Notes: generated from the letters alone by a model not told the origin. A stretch of DNA of 64,000 nucleotides from Bacteroidia bacterium (GCA_030427585.1 JAUIBW010000008.1:110288-174287), one strand, 5' to 3'; positions 17,529-26,819 are shown, counted from the stretch's first letter. Program-made: numbers and translations.

Positions 17529-17936
17529 ATGGGTAAAATTGCTAAAATATACCTTTCGATCATTTTTGTACTTTTTGTTGCGTTTATGGTAGCAGTAATA
17601 CAAACATTTCGGCCTGTACGTAATGTGCAACCCGATGATGTTATGAAGATTGAAGGAATTGTAACCAACATACAAGAAGGACCGGGGTTTGATATTGTAA
17701 TTACCCTCAAAAATGATAAACACCATTACTATATTAATCGTGGATTACAATATCAACTAACTGTAGAACAATTACGTTCTGATATTCTTAATAAAAAAGT
17801 TACTTTGTATGGTATAGAAAGATGGACTATATTTACCCGTGATAAAAATATGGGGCATATATCAAAATTAATAATTGATGATACTATAATATTTAACGAA
17901 ATTGATAACGATGAGCATGAAAAAACAATCCAATAA
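17529..17936 (+). CDS. Membrane-anchored small beta-rich protein, function unknown
   Basis: A 135-residue protein not recognised. One N-terminal helix (about 6-26) is followed by a segment with alternating short strands: MKIEGIVTNIQ, FDIVITLKN, HYYINRG, KKVTLYGIERW, HISKLIIDD. The pattern resembles a small OB-like barrel on a single anchor, as in CcmE-type folds, but no haem-binding or other motif is seen. It lies between ftsX and the DUF3098 gene, whose start overlaps its end by 26 bases, so it is cotranscribed and probably translationally coupled. In the conserved ftsX-DUF3098-uppP-truB order as I remember it this gene is an extra. Confidence 0.6.
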   Translation: MGKIAKIYLSIIFVLFVAFMVAVIQTFRPVRNVQPDDVMKIEGIVTNIQEGPGFDIVITLKNDKHHYYINRGLQYQLTVEQLRSDILNKKVTLYGIERWTIFTRDKNMGHISKLIIDDTIIFNEIDNDEHEKTIQ

Positions 17937-18180
17937 AAACACACCAAAACCTGATTTTATTTTTGAAAAGAAAAACTATATCGTTATGGCCATAGGGATA
18001 GCAGTAATTGCTCTTGGTTTTATCCTAATGGCAGGAGGAGGAAGTGATGATCCTAATGTTTTTAATCCAGATATCTATAATTTTAGAAGAATTCGATTGG
18101 CCCCAACCATTGTTTTAATTGGTTTTGGTATTGAAATTTATGCTATTCTTCTAGATCCCAATAAGAAGAAAAAACAGTAA
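17911..18180 (+). CDS. DUF3098 domain small membrane protein
   Basis: An 89-residue protein with two membrane helices (about 25-45 and 65-82) joined by a conserved GGGSDDPNVFNPDIYNFRR loop, which identifies DUF3098. The function is unknown; it is a standard neighbour of ftsX and uppP in Bacteroidota, which suggests an envelope or division role. The frame begins earlier at a TTG (17902); I prefer the ATG at 17911, with 17917 also possible. It overlaps the preceding gene by 26 bases. Confidence 0.82.
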   Translation: MSMKKQSNKNTPKPDFIFEKKNYIVMAIGIAVIALGFILMAGGGSDDPNVFNPDIYNFRRIRLAPTIVLIGFGIEIYAILLDPNKKKKQ

Positions 18181-18206
18181 TGTATCATTTTATTTTACGG
18201 TAGTTA

Positions 18207-18214
18207 TATATTTG
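18207..18214 (+). promoter_or_regulatory. -7 promoter element for uppP
   Basis: TATATTTG matches TAnnTTTG, 30 bases before the uppP ATG. It suggests an internal promoter for uppP-truB in addition to read-through from ftsX. Confidence 0.6.
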
Positions 18215-18244
18215 CGTCAAATTTAAGAAATCCCAAAATTCTCT

Positions 18245-19039
18245 ATGGAAATCATCGATGCAATTATTCTAGGCATAGTACAAGGGCTTACCGAATTCTT
18301 ACCGGTTTCTTCTAGTGGTCATCTTGAGCTTGGCAAAGCTATTTTAGGTGACCAAAGTGTACCAGAAGAATCTTTACTTTTTACTGTAGTCTTACATTTT
18401 GCAACCGCACTAAGTACTATTGTAGTGTTTAGAAAAGATATAGTAGAGATTGTAAAAGGACTATTGAAATTCGAAAAAAACGAAGAAACTCTCTTTTCTT
18501 TTAAAATCATTATTTCTATGATTCCTGCTGTTTTAGTAGGTTTATTTTTTGAAGAACAATTAGAAAAACTTTTTGGAGACAATATTATGTTTGTTGGGTT
18601 TATGTTGCTCATTACAGCTGCGCTATTATGGTTTGCAGATAAAGCAAAAAGCACTAGAAAATCGGTTAGCAACTCAAATGCATTCGTAATTGGCGTTGCC
18701 CAGGCAATAGCAATGCTTCCCGGAATTTCGAGAAGTGGAGCAACAATATCTACTTCGGTATTGTTAGGAAATGACAAAACCAAAGCCGCTCGCTTTTCTT
18801 TCTTAATGGTTATCCCCTTGATTTTTGGAAAAATTGCCAAAGATATACTTAGTGGTGATCTTACATTCTCATCAGAAAACAATATTCCTTTGGCACTTGG
18901 CTTTCTGGCTGCGTTTATCTCAGGACTTTTTGCATGTACCTGGATGATTTCTTTGGTTAAAAAGAGTAAGTTAACTTATTTTGCCGTATATTGTATACTT
19001 GTTGGCTTATTAGCCATCAGTTTTGGTTTTATTAAATAG
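18245..19039 (+). CDS. uppP: Undecaprenyl-diphosphatase
   Basis: A 264-residue integral membrane phosphatase (BacA/UppP) that removes a phosphate from undecaprenyl diphosphate, recycling the lipid carrier of peptidoglycan synthesis. The two catalytic regions are visible: LTEFLPVSSSGHLEL (about 15-29) and LPGISRSGATIS (about 158-169). About eight membrane helices are expected. It lies 12 bases upstream of truB. Confidence 0.95.
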   Translation: MEIIDAIILGIVQGLTEFLPVSSSGHLELGKAILGDQSVPEESLLFTVVLHFATALSTIVVFRKDIVEIVKGLLKFEKNEETLFSFKIIISMIPAVLVGLFFEEQLEKLFGDNIMFVGFMLLITAALLWFADKAKSTRKSVSNSNAFVIGVAQAIAMLPGISRSGATISTSVLLGNDKTKAARFSFLMVIPLIFGKIAKDILSGDLTFSSENNIPLALGFLAAFISGLFACTWMISLVKKSKLTYFAVYCILVGLLAISFGFIK

Positions 19040-19051
19040 CCCCCATCTATA

Positions 19052-19759
19052 ATGCTAACCGAACAAAATTACAAAGACGGTCAAGTTCTTTTGATCGATA
19101 AACCGTTGCAATGGACATCTTTCCAAGTTGTAAATAAACTTCGTTGGCTTATCCGGAAAAATTTTGGTATCAAAAAAATTAAAGTAGGCCATGCAGGAAC
19201 ACTAGATCCTCTTGCAACAGGATTATTACTTATCTGTACAGGAAAATATACCAAGCGCATACAAGAATTTCAAGGACAAGCCAAAGAATACACTGGTACA
19301 ATAGTACTTGGCGCCACAACACCTTCTTATGATTTAGAAACCGAGATTAATCAGACTTTTCCTGTAGATCATATTTCTGAACAAAATATTCATAAAACAA
19401 CATCTCTTTTTATCGGAGAAATAGAGCAGTACCCTCCGATTTTTTCGGCTTTAAAAAAAGATGGTAAACGATTGTATGAATATGCTAGAGAAGGAGAAAC
19501 TGTAGAAATTAACTCTCGAAAAATTACTATAACCGAATTTGAAATCACTAAAATCAAATTCCCCGAAGTAGAGTTTAAAGTTGTATGTAGCAAAGGGACA
19601 TATATCAGATCATTGGCGCATGATTTTGGAAAAGCATTAAATAGTGGGGCTCACTTAACTGTTTTAAGAAGGACTAAAATAGGATCGTTTTCGGTTGAAG
19701 ATGCGACTACAATTGAGTCTTTTAAAAACCAGTTACACCCAAAAATTGAAACTACATAA
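19052..19759 (+). CDS. truB: tRNA pseudouridine(55) synthase
   Basis: A 235-residue enzyme that makes pseudouridine 55 in the T loop of tRNAs. Seen motifs: LLIDKPLQWTSFQVV, then GHAGTLDPLATGLL, which carries the catalytic Asp (about residue 51), YPPIFSALKKDGKRLYEYAR, and CSKGTYIRSLAHDFG. It lacks the C-terminal PUA domain, as short TruB forms do. It follows uppP by 12 bases, so the two are cotranscribed. Confidence 0.95.
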   Translation: MLTEQNYKDGQVLLIDKPLQWTSFQVVNKLRWLIRKNFGIKKIKVGHAGTLDPLATGLLLICTGKYTKRIQEFQGQAKEYTGTIVLGATTPSYDLETEINQTFPVDHISEQNIHKTTSLFIGEIEQYPPIFSALKKDGKRLYEYAREGETVEINSRKITITEFEITKIKFPEVEFKVVCSKGTYIRSLAHDFGKALNSGAHLTVLRRTKIGSFSVEDATTIESFKNQLHPKIETT

Positions 19760-19792
19760 AATATTGTAGAATAAAAGTAGTTATAATTACCT

Positions 19793-20485
19793 ATGGAATT
19801 TGTAGAAAAACATAAAGCTTTGATTATCACATCGATGTTGATGGGAATCGTTGTTCTAAGTCTTTACAATATCAATATGATAAATAAGCAAAAAGAACAA
19901 TCTGAAATCTTAATGGAAATCCCCGAAGAGTTTCTTTCTGAAGAAGAAGAGCCCGAAGAAGAACTAATCGCTCAGGAAGATCGACAATTAATTGCTGCCA
20001 AAAGAACACATGCCGCTTTTAATGAGGATTTTGAAGACCCGGAAGAGTTTGAGCAACGAATGAAATCCTTAACAGAAGCTGAAACTTCTGCAGAAGAAAG
20101 TGAAGAAGCTGCACCAACAGAAGGAGAGGTTGCTATTGATGAAAAGGAAGAAAATGAAGCTGAAAAAAAGGATAAACCAGAACCCGAAGGTAAAGAAACC
20201 AACAATAGAAACAGTTCTCTTACGTATAGCTTAAAAAACAGAAAATCTATAGACCTACCTAATCCTGTATATACATGTAATGGAAGCGGTAAAGTAGTAG
20301 TAAAAATCGAAGTCAATAAAAATGGATATGTCATTCATACCAAAATAGACAAGAGAAACTCTACTACACGAAACGAATGCCTTTTTGACAATGCTATGGA
20401 TTATGCCAGAAAAGCCCTATTCTCTCGTTCTGATATCGAAGAACAAAAGGGTACTATTACATATTACTTTAATTACGGGTCTTAA
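19793..20485 (+). CDS. TonB-like energy transducer with acidic linker
   Basis: A 230-residue protein: short cytoplasmic start, one membrane helix (about 8-28), a long linker (about 40-145) very rich in Glu, and a C-terminal domain (about 150-230) resembling the TonB C-terminal fold, with GKVVVKIEVNKNGYV. The domain order matches TonB-family transducers, which couple the proton motive force to outer-membrane receptors. The usual Pro/Lys periplasmic spacer is replaced by an acidic one, and the C-terminal domain has two Cys (TCNG, NECL) that could form a disulphide. It sits 33 bases after truB. No exbB/exbD is nearby. The fold is likely; the partner is unknown. Confidence 0.65.
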   Translation: MEFVEKHKALIITSMLMGIVVLSLYNINMINKQKEQSEILMEIPEEFLSEEEEPEEELIAQEDRQLIAAKRTHAAFNEDFEDPEEFEQRMKSLTEAETSAEESEEAAPTEGEVAIDEKEENEAEKKDKPEPEGKETNNRNSSLTYSLKNRKSIDLPNPVYTCNGSGKVVVKIEVNKNGYVIHTKIDKRNSTTRNECLFDNAMDYARKALFSRSDIEEQKGTITYYFNYGS

Positions 20486-20486
20486 G

Positions 20487-21101
20487 CTATAGTAGTTTCA
20501 ATATATCCTCTGCAATATTTGCACCTTTGTCCTTGTTATACCAAACCTGTAAATCTTGCTTAAATTCTGGATCTAAGCTACCGTGTTGTTCTTTATAATC
20601 ATTTACCATTTGTGTCGCTACAGAAGGTCTGGGACCCCATGAATTTAATACCTCTTTGGTTTGATTATCATATACAATTAATTTAGGTATTGATTTTCCT
20701 CCATTGGTTAAAAAATTATTCATCAATTCATCGTGATCATCTCTAGAGATGATTTTTAAATCTATTCCATCATTTAATTCTGCAAGTTTATTCAATACAG
20801 GTAATACATGTGCAGCATCTCCACACCATCCCTCTGTTAACACTACCCAGGTTACATTTAGATCAGCATTAGAAAATGAAGCGCTAATCGACTCGTCTAT
20901 TTTCAAAGTCTTATCCCATCGTTTCATTCTACGGTCATTAAGCATACTATAATTTGTTAATGGTTCAGATTGTTCATGACCAGTAGATTTATTTTCGGTT
21001 AACAAATCACTAATTAGATTTTTGTATTCCTGGTATGTGTAGGAATTATTAATTCCTTGAGTTATCAATTCGGGTATTGTCATTGTAGTAGGTTGTTCCA
21101 T
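20487..21101 (-). CDS. Thioredoxin-family protein with single active-site Cys
   Basis: A 204-residue protein of the thioredoxin fold (Thioredoxin_9-like). The active-site position reads EGWCGDA (Cys93), so the second Cys of CxxC is missing, while the cis-Pro loop GGKSIPKLIVYD is kept. It therefore may act as a monothiol reductase or as a binding fold. An N-terminal helical extension of about 80 residues precedes the fold. The frame extends upstream to 21131; the ATG at 21101 (MEQPTT) is preferred, since the extension is hydrophobic, short and unlike the family. The stop is one base after the TonB-like gene's stop, tail to tail. Confidence 0.8.
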   Translation of the reverse strand: MEQPTTMTIPELITQGINNSYTYQEYKNLISDLLTENKSTGHEQSEPLTNYSMLNDRRMKRWDKTLKIDESISASFSNADLNVTWVVLTEGWCGDAAHVLPVLNKLAELNDGIDLKIISRDDHDELMNNFLTNGGKSIPKLIVYDNQTKEVLNSWGPRPSVATQMVNDYKEQHGSLDPEFKQDLQVWYNKDKGANIAEDILKLL

Positions 21102-21389
21102 AATTATAGGTTTCAAAAATAGGTAAAACAATCTTTTTATATCAAAAACGCATAGATCAAAATCGTATAACTATCAATTTTTGAAGGTTTTCTATACATA
21201 GACGATAGTTATCTTTAAAACTTACAGATATTCTATACACCCTGAAAACAGTGAGTATGTTTATACGGTTAATAGTGTACTCTGCATACGATTAGATTTG
21301 AATCTTTGTATTCCAATCTTTTTTTAGATTTTGATATAAAACAAACGTATATATTATCATAAAAAATAGCTCATAACTAATATAATTAT

Positions 21390-23663
21390 ATGGAATCTCC
21401 CGAAAATACCAGATCAAAAAACAGTAAAACAAAAACAGATAAAGATTACGCTATAGAGTTTGAATCTGCAATGAAAAACTGGGGAGAATATTATTCAGAT
21501 TGGGCGGGATGCAAAAATATTTATGTTGGTGAAGATCGAGAGATAAAAGGTAATACCATTTATCCCGAAAGTGGTGATTGGGTTGTAAATGACATAAGGG
21601 GAAAAAGTGGTACTTATGGTATAGATCATGAATCTTCCAGAATCTATAAAGTAAAACTAAAAAAACCAGAATACTATCCCAAGGTAGATTATAAACAACA
21701 AGCATTAAAACTAAAAGTCGATGCGGTATCACTTATGGAACGATACCATTGGTTCTCAATGCTTTTTAGGGATTGGGCACATCAAACCGAAGTAACACCC
21801 TATGGCATATGGGATACCCCCGATGACATAGATAAAGACTATGAAAATGAAAAAACCGAATTTGTAAACGATCCTCATTTAGCTTTATACTGGTTATTAC
21901 ATTTTGGATTTTCCTTAGATAAAAGGTACGAAGAAGTAAAAAAAATAGTGCTTGCCAATCAATTAGAAGAACAACTAGAATATTTTAAAATGGCTCTTGG
22001 TTTTTTTAATACAACCAATGCTTTTTATGATTTGCAGGTACATGATGCATATTCTTATTGTGATGAGGAGGATAGTTTTGAAAACCTATTCTTAAGAAGA
22101 CGTGCCTATTTAGTGTTTCATACCCAATCATATAAATTTAGAGGGAAAGAAGATAACATACAACAATGGTGGTTGTCTATAATTATATATCCCCATGCAG
22201 AAAAGAACACGATCAAACGCATGCGATGGCTAAAAAACAATTTAAAAAAACATAACAAATGGACTGAGTTTGATGAAATAATCAAAACAACTAAACCGCA
22301 AGAAATTAGTTTACTATCCTATACATTGGCATGCAATCCCAACACAAAAGACAACGTAAAATATGCAAATCGTTTTTTGGAAGAACTCCTCGACGGAAAA
22401 AAAATCTGGAAAGAAAACATACAACGTAAGTTTGCACAAATCATGATTTGGGATTTAAAAGATCTTTTTACAGAAAAAGATATTCTTAAAAAAGTGGTCA
22501 ATTTTTACTTCAAAGGAAATACTGCCTCCAAAGAATATGTAGATGTATTAACAGTAATAGGGGAACCTGCTCCAGATCCTGATACCATTCAAAAGGTTCT
22601 AGAAGAGCTCGTAAACATTTTTAAAGATTATGATGGTTTTGAAAAGACTACAACTCAAAAAGAAAGCCTATATAAAAAAACAGACGCTGTATTCTCTTCT
22701 CTGGAAGAAAAACTACTATATCAGGTTATAGAAAATATCAATGAACATGAACTATCAAAACGGGCTTTTCATTTTCTGTATCTAAATGATCTTCCGGGTA
22801 AACAAAAAACTATTACGCAACTGTTTTCTAACTTAGGATTATATGGTCATCATATTCCTGAAATTTTCGCAAAAGAATTTCCTCACTTAATCAAAGATGA
22901 AAATGATCCTAATATCGAAATTGTAAAATCATGGTTTACACTACCCGAAAGTAAATTTGAAAGTAAGCGTAATGCAAAAAAAGCTCCTGGAGTTGCCTGT
23001 ATGTTTTTCCTAAATGTTTTACACTTACCCGATATTTTTAATTTCGTTGTCAACACATTATTACTTGATGAAGACACCCTTCAAAAAAAACCACACTTAT
23101 CAGAAGCTATTTTCACAAAATTACTTTCTAAAGAATATGACACTAAAATAAACCCTACTAACAGCTTTAATAAAGAGCAAATTGAAACCATGCTCGAAAA
23201 TACCTTTACGTTTTTAGAAAAAAACCATTCCAAAATTCCCGGAGGTAGTACAGAAGCTATCCGTACCATTTATTATTGTGAAAATCCGCTGGCAAAAGAC
23301 TGGATCAAAGAACATCACAGAAACACCAGTGTCGAAAAACGTTTTGGAAATATGACCATAGATATGGACGATCTTACCGAAGAAATAAATGATGCTTTAG
23401 AAAGCGCCCTGGAATTTATTAGAGATGCAGAACAAAATATTTATTTAGAATATAAAGATGAAAAATCAGCAAAATTCTGGAAAATAGTGCACTACCAAGA
23501 AATTTTTACTATAACTTATGGCAAAATAGGCACAAAAGGACAATCAAAAACAAAAGAATTTAAGGATATAGACACGGCACATAAAGAAGGAAAAAAGCTT
23601 ATTGATCAAAAAATAAAGAAAGGATACATATCGACCACTGAAAAATATTTTTATCAGAAATAA
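21390..23663 (+). CDS. Large cytosolic protein with C-terminal WGR domain
   Basis: A 757-residue protein with no signal peptide or membrane helix. The C-terminal part (about 690-750) resembles a WGR domain: FWKIVHYQEIFTITYGKIGTKGQ, then a KEFKDIDTAHKEGKKLI helix; WGR domains bind nucleic acid in PARPs and occur in bacterial regulators such as MolR. The middle (about 90-640) is mostly helical and HEAT-like. The N-terminus has a small beta-rich piece with NIYVGEDREIKGNTI and HESSRIYKV. The gene is solitary, with 288 bases upstream and 134 downstream. Its function is unknown. A divergent thioredoxin-like gene and the LRR gene are its neighbours. Confidence 0.7.
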   Translation: MESPENTRSKNSKTKTDKDYAIEFESAMKNWGEYYSDWAGCKNIYVGEDREIKGNTIYPESGDWVVNDIRGKSGTYGIDHESSRIYKVKLKKPEYYPKVDYKQQALKLKVDAVSLMERYHWFSMLFRDWAHQTEVTPYGIWDTPDDIDKDYENEKTEFVNDPHLALYWLLHFGFSLDKRYEEVKKIVLANQLEEQLEYFKMALGFFNTTNAFYDLQVHDAYSYCDEEDSFENLFLRRRAYLVFHTQSYKFRGKEDNIQQWWLSIIIYPHAEKNTIKRMRWLKNNLKKHNKWTEFDEIIKTTKPQEISLLSYTLACNPNTKDNVKYANRFLEELLDGKKIWKENIQRKFAQIMIWDLKDLFTEKDILKKVVNFYFKGNTASKEYVDVLTVIGEPAPDPDTIQKVLEELVNIFKDYDGFEKTTTQKESLYKKTDAVFSSLEEKLLYQVIENINEHELSKRAFHFLYLNDLPGKQKTITQLFSNLGLYGHHIPEIFAKEFPHLIKDENDPNIEIVKSWFTLPESKFESKRNAKKAPGVACMFFLNVLHLPDIFNFVVNTLLLDEDTLQKKPHLSEAIFTKLLSKEYDTKINPTNSFNKEQIETMLENTFTFLEKNHSKIPGGSTEAIRTIYYCENPLAKDWIKEHHRNTSVEKRFGNMTIDMDDLTEEINDALESALEFIRDAEQNIYLEYKDEKSAKFWKIVHYQEIFTITYGKIGTKGQSKTKEFKDIDTAHKEGKKLIDQKIKKGYISTTEKYFYQK

Positions 23664-23797
23664 AAACAAAAAAATATGATTTTAAAGCGAACAATCAGGA
23701 ATTTAAATAATAACTTTACAAGAAGGGCATTATACACTTCTCTCATTACAGACTCATAGCATTATTTTAAGGGGTTTTCGGTAGAAAATTTAAATAC

Positions 23798-25105
23798 ATG
23801 AAAAAATCATTTACTATAATTATATTATTACTAGGATGTATAACCGCTATTGGTCAGGAAAATAAAATTTATACCACATTACAAGAAGCATTAGTTAATA
23901 AAGACCAGGTGTATAAACTAGATCTAAGCTATACTAAGCTTACAGAATTATCTGATTCTATAGCCCAACTAAAACATTTACAATACCTTAACCTTGAAGG
24001 GAATAAAATAAGTAAACTACCAGAATCTATTGGAAATCTAAAAAAATTAAGAACACTTAATATAAAAAAGAACAAGCTTATTGAGCTACCGGGATCTTTT
24101 GGTGATTTACAAAACATAGAGGTTTTGTTTTTATCTGAAAATCAAATTCTTACACTCCCAGAGTCTATTGGAAATTTAAAAAAACTAGGATGGTTATTCT
24201 TAAAAAATAATCAAATCAAGATGTTACCCGAATCCTTTGGTAATCTTGCAAGTCTAAAAAAATTGGATTTAAGACAGAATCAACTTATCGAGCTATCTAA
24301 TACTTTTAGTAATCTTACCAGCTTACAAGAACTTCTTATAGAAGGAAATCGACTTTCTGAATTACCTCTAACATTTGGAAATTTAAACAATATAGAAACA
24401 TTAAATCTATCAAACAACCAAATTGATGAACTGCCCGAATCTTTTGGCAATCTAAACAACTTAGAGTGGTTGATTTGTAAAGGAAATAAGTTAGATCGTA
24501 TTCCTGAAACGTTTGGAAACCTTTCAAAATTAAAACTTCTGTACCTAAATACCAATAAAATAAGTAAGCTGCCAAAATCATTTCAAAATCTTACCAATTT
24601 AAAAGACCTCAACCTATCTGGCAACGGACTTTCTAAATCAGAAAAAGAAACCAGCAAACAATTATTGCCTAATTGTGAAATTAATTTTGAAAACAGCTAC
24701 TACTCTTTGCAGAAGGCATTAGAAAACAAAAAAAATGTTGATATCCTGTATCTTTCGGATAGCGAACTAACAGAATTACCTGAATCAATAGGAGAGCTTA
24801 AAAACTTGCAAAAACTATATCTTATAAGCAATCAACTTAAGAAATTACCAAAATCCTTTGAGAAATTAAAAAAACTGGAAACGCTTTCCTTGTCTTATAA
24901 CAGTATTGCAAGTTTACCAGAATCCCTATACAAACTTAAAAACTTAAAACAACTCTATCTAGATAGCAATAAACTCTCTTCTTTACCAGAATCTATAAAA
25001 GATTTAAAAAAATTAAAAATCATTCATCTATCTGGTAATAATTTATCTGATCTGGAAAAGGAAAAAATTAAAAAACTACTGCCTGATTGTTCGATTTCTT
25101 TTTAA
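23798..25105 (+). CDS. Secreted leucine-rich repeat protein with internal duplication
   Basis: A 435-residue protein. The signal sequence (about 1-20) ends LLLGCITAIGQ, so either lipidation at the Cys or signal peptidase cleavage after AIG is possible. The rest is about 16 LRRs of 23 residues with the bacterial pattern LPESIGNLKKLxxLxLxxNxI. The array has two blocks: a long one that opens YTTLQEAL and closes LLPNCEINF, and a shorter one that opens YSLQKALENK and closes LLPDCSISF, an internal duplication with its own cap. LRR proteins bind proteins or glycans; no enzyme domain is attached. No type IX sorting domain is seen at the C-terminus. Confidence 0.85.
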   Translation: MKKSFTIIILLLGCITAIGQENKIYTTLQEALVNKDQVYKLDLSYTKLTELSDSIAQLKHLQYLNLEGNKISKLPESIGNLKKLRTLNIKKNKLIELPGSFGDLQNIEVLFLSENQILTLPESIGNLKKLGWLFLKNNQIKMLPESFGNLASLKKLDLRQNQLIELSNTFSNLTSLQELLIEGNRLSELPLTFGNLNNIETLNLSNNQIDELPESFGNLNNLEWLICKGNKLDRIPETFGNLSKLKLLYLNTNKISKLPKSFQNLTNLKDLNLSGNGLSKSEKETSKQLLPNCEINFENSYYSLQKALENKKNVDILYLSDSELTELPESIGELKNLQKLYLISNQLKKLPKSFEKLKKLETLSLSYNSIASLPESLYKLKNLKQLYLDSNKLSSLPESIKDLKKLKIIHLSGNNLSDLEKEKIKKLLPDCSISF

Positions 25106-25157
25106 AATAAACAGTATTTTAGAAATTTGATCTATAAAAACAAACTAAGTATATACT

Positions 25158-25721
25158 ATGCAAAAACACAGATGTGGCTGGTGTGTTGGTGATTCTTTAT
25201 ATGAGGCTTATCATGATACCGAGTGGGGAGTACCATTACACGACGAGCAGCTTTTATTTGAATTCTTAATCCTCGAAACTTTTCAGGCAGGTTTGAGTTG
25301 GATTACCATTTTACGAAAACGAGAAAATTTCAGGAGTGCATTTGATAATTTTGATTATAAAATTGTTGCTAAATATAACGATACAAAGAAAGAGGAATTA
25401 TTACAAAATGCTGGAATCATTCGCAATAAACTAAAAGTAAATTCTGCAATAACCAATGCTCAGAATTTTATCAAAATACAAGAAGAGTTTGGCAGTTTTA
25501 ATACATATATCTGGAGTTTTGTAGACGGAAAACAAGTCCGGAACAGTTGGCCTCATTATAAAGATTGCCCAGCGACTACAGAAACTTCTGATATGATAAG
25601 TAAAGATCTAAAAAAACGAGGGTTCAAGTTTGTAGGTTCTACCGTTATCTATGCTTTTATGCAAGCTATTGGTATGGTAAACGATCACGAAGTGGATTGT
25701 TTTAGATACAAAGAAGTTTAA
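25158..25721 (+). CDS. tag: DNA-3-methyladenine glycosylase I
   Basis: A 187-residue base-excision enzyme that removes 3-methyladenine from alkylated DNA. The zinc site is visible as Cys6 (RCGWC), His19 (YHDTEWG), His177 and Cys181 (NDHEVDC). The catalytic Glu lies in LILETFQAGLSWITIL (about 44). Length is the family norm. It precedes the ACT-domain gene by 38 bases. Confidence 0.95.
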   Translation: MQKHRCGWCVGDSLYEAYHDTEWGVPLHDEQLLFEFLILETFQAGLSWITILRKRENFRSAFDNFDYKIVAKYNDTKKEELLQNAGIIRNKLKVNSAITNAQNFIKIQEEFGSFNTYIWSFVDGKQVRNSWPHYKDCPATTETSDMISKDLKKRGFKFVGSTVIYAFMQAIGMVNDHEVDCFRYKEV

Positions 25722-25759
25722 CGGTTTATCGCATACAAAATCATTAAAAACATCAAAAG

Positions 25760-26164
25760 ATGAGTGGAGAAACTAATTTAACTACTTTAATCAGAAATAT
25801 GTCTCCTGTATTACAAACTGGTGAGTTTGTTTTTTCTACGGTAAAAAATACAGATCATATTCCCAGAGAAGATAGTATTGGTGAATTTAAAGAACCCGAA
25901 GGAGTAACTATTATAATTGATCGTAAAAAGGCAGAACATCTTAATCTTTCTTATGAATATATTGCTTCATGGATAACTTTAGAAATTCATTCTTCGCTGG
26001 ATGCAGTAGGCCTTACAGCTATTTTTTCGGCAGAATTAGCAAAACATAAGATTAGCTGTAATGTAATTGCCGGCTATTATCATGATCATATATTCGTTGA
26101 CAAAAAAGATGAAAATAAAGCAATTACTGTGCTAAAGAAACTATCTGAAAATTATAAAGAATAG
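25760..26164 (+). CDS. ACT-domain protein (two ACT-like halves)
   Basis: A 134-residue protein matching the small ACT_3/ACT_7 family: N-terminal MSPVLQTGEFVFSTV, then EGVTIIIDRKKAEHLNL, and the second half with SLDAVGLTAIFSAELAKHKISCNVIAGYYHDHIFVD. Such proteins resemble the regulatory domains of aspartate kinases and are likely ligand-binding, perhaps for amino acids; no enzymatic activity is known. It ends one base from the convergent upp stop. Confidence 0.85.
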   Translation: MSGETNLTTLIRNMSPVLQTGEFVFSTVKNTDHIPREDSIGEFKEPEGVTIIIDRKKAEHLNLSYEYIASWITLEIHSSLDAVGLTAIFSAELAKHKISCNVIAGYYHDHIFVDKKDENKAITVLKKLSENYKE

Positions 26165-26165
26165 C

Positions 26166-26819
26166 TTACAGTTTTACCCCAAAAGATAAGTCTCCGGCAT
26201 CACCAAGACCAGGAATAATGTAGCTCTTATCATTTAATTTTTGATCAACTGCAGCAATCCAAAGATGTGTATTTTCGGGGAAAACATTTTTAATATATGA
26301 TATCCCTTGCTCTGAGCCTATTACAGAAACAATATGCACTTGTTCGGGCATACCCTGTCTTTTCATCGCAGTAAATGTATTTTCTAGAGTTTTTCCTGTT
26401 GCCAACATTGGATCTGCCACAATCAAGGTTTTATCTTTCAAAGAAGGTGAAGCCAGATATTTTACCACAATTTCAAAATCATCATCATTATTTTGATGAT
26501 CCCTATACGCCGAAATAAATCCGTTTTCTGCTGTATCAAAATAATTTAATAATCCTTGATGCAATGGCAATCCAGCTCTAAGAATAGAACACAATACAAG
26601 CGCATTCTTAGGCACAGAAATTTCTTTAGTTCCCAAAGGGGTCTGAACTGTTCTAGTTTCATAATCTAATGTTGTGCTTAGTTCGTAACTTAAGATTTCG
26701 CCTATTCGTTCGATATTCTTCCTAAAACGCATGGTGTCTTTTTGTATAGTAATATCTCTTAATTCTAAAACAAATTGATTTAAAATTGAATTTTTTAATC
26801 CTAAATTATGAATAACCAT
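26166..26819 (-). CDS. upp: Uracil phosphoribosyltransferase
   Basis: A 217-residue enzyme of pyrimidine salvage making UMP from uracil and PRPP. The PRPP loop is IVADPMLATGKTLE (about 131-144), the uracil-site region near the C-terminus reads IPGLGDAGDLSFG, and CSILRAGLPLHQGL is the conserved N-terminal stretch. It is a single gene, 88 bases upstream of the aat stop. Confidence 0.95.
   Translation of the reverse strand: MVIHNLGLKNSILNQFVLELRDITIQKDTMRFRKNIERIGEILSYELSTTLDYETRTVQTPLGTKEISVPKNALVLCSILRAGLPLHQGLLNYFDTAENGFISAYRDHQNNDDDFEIVVKYLASPSLKDKTLIVADPMLATGKTLENTFTAMKRQGMPEQVHIVSVIGSEQGISYIKNVFPENTHLWIAAVDQKLNDKSYIIPGLGDAGDLSFGVKL

Noticed and set aside
20487..21131. Thioredoxin-like gene as a normal CxxC thioredoxin
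   Set aside because: The second Cys is replaced (WCGDA), so dithiol exchange is unlikely.
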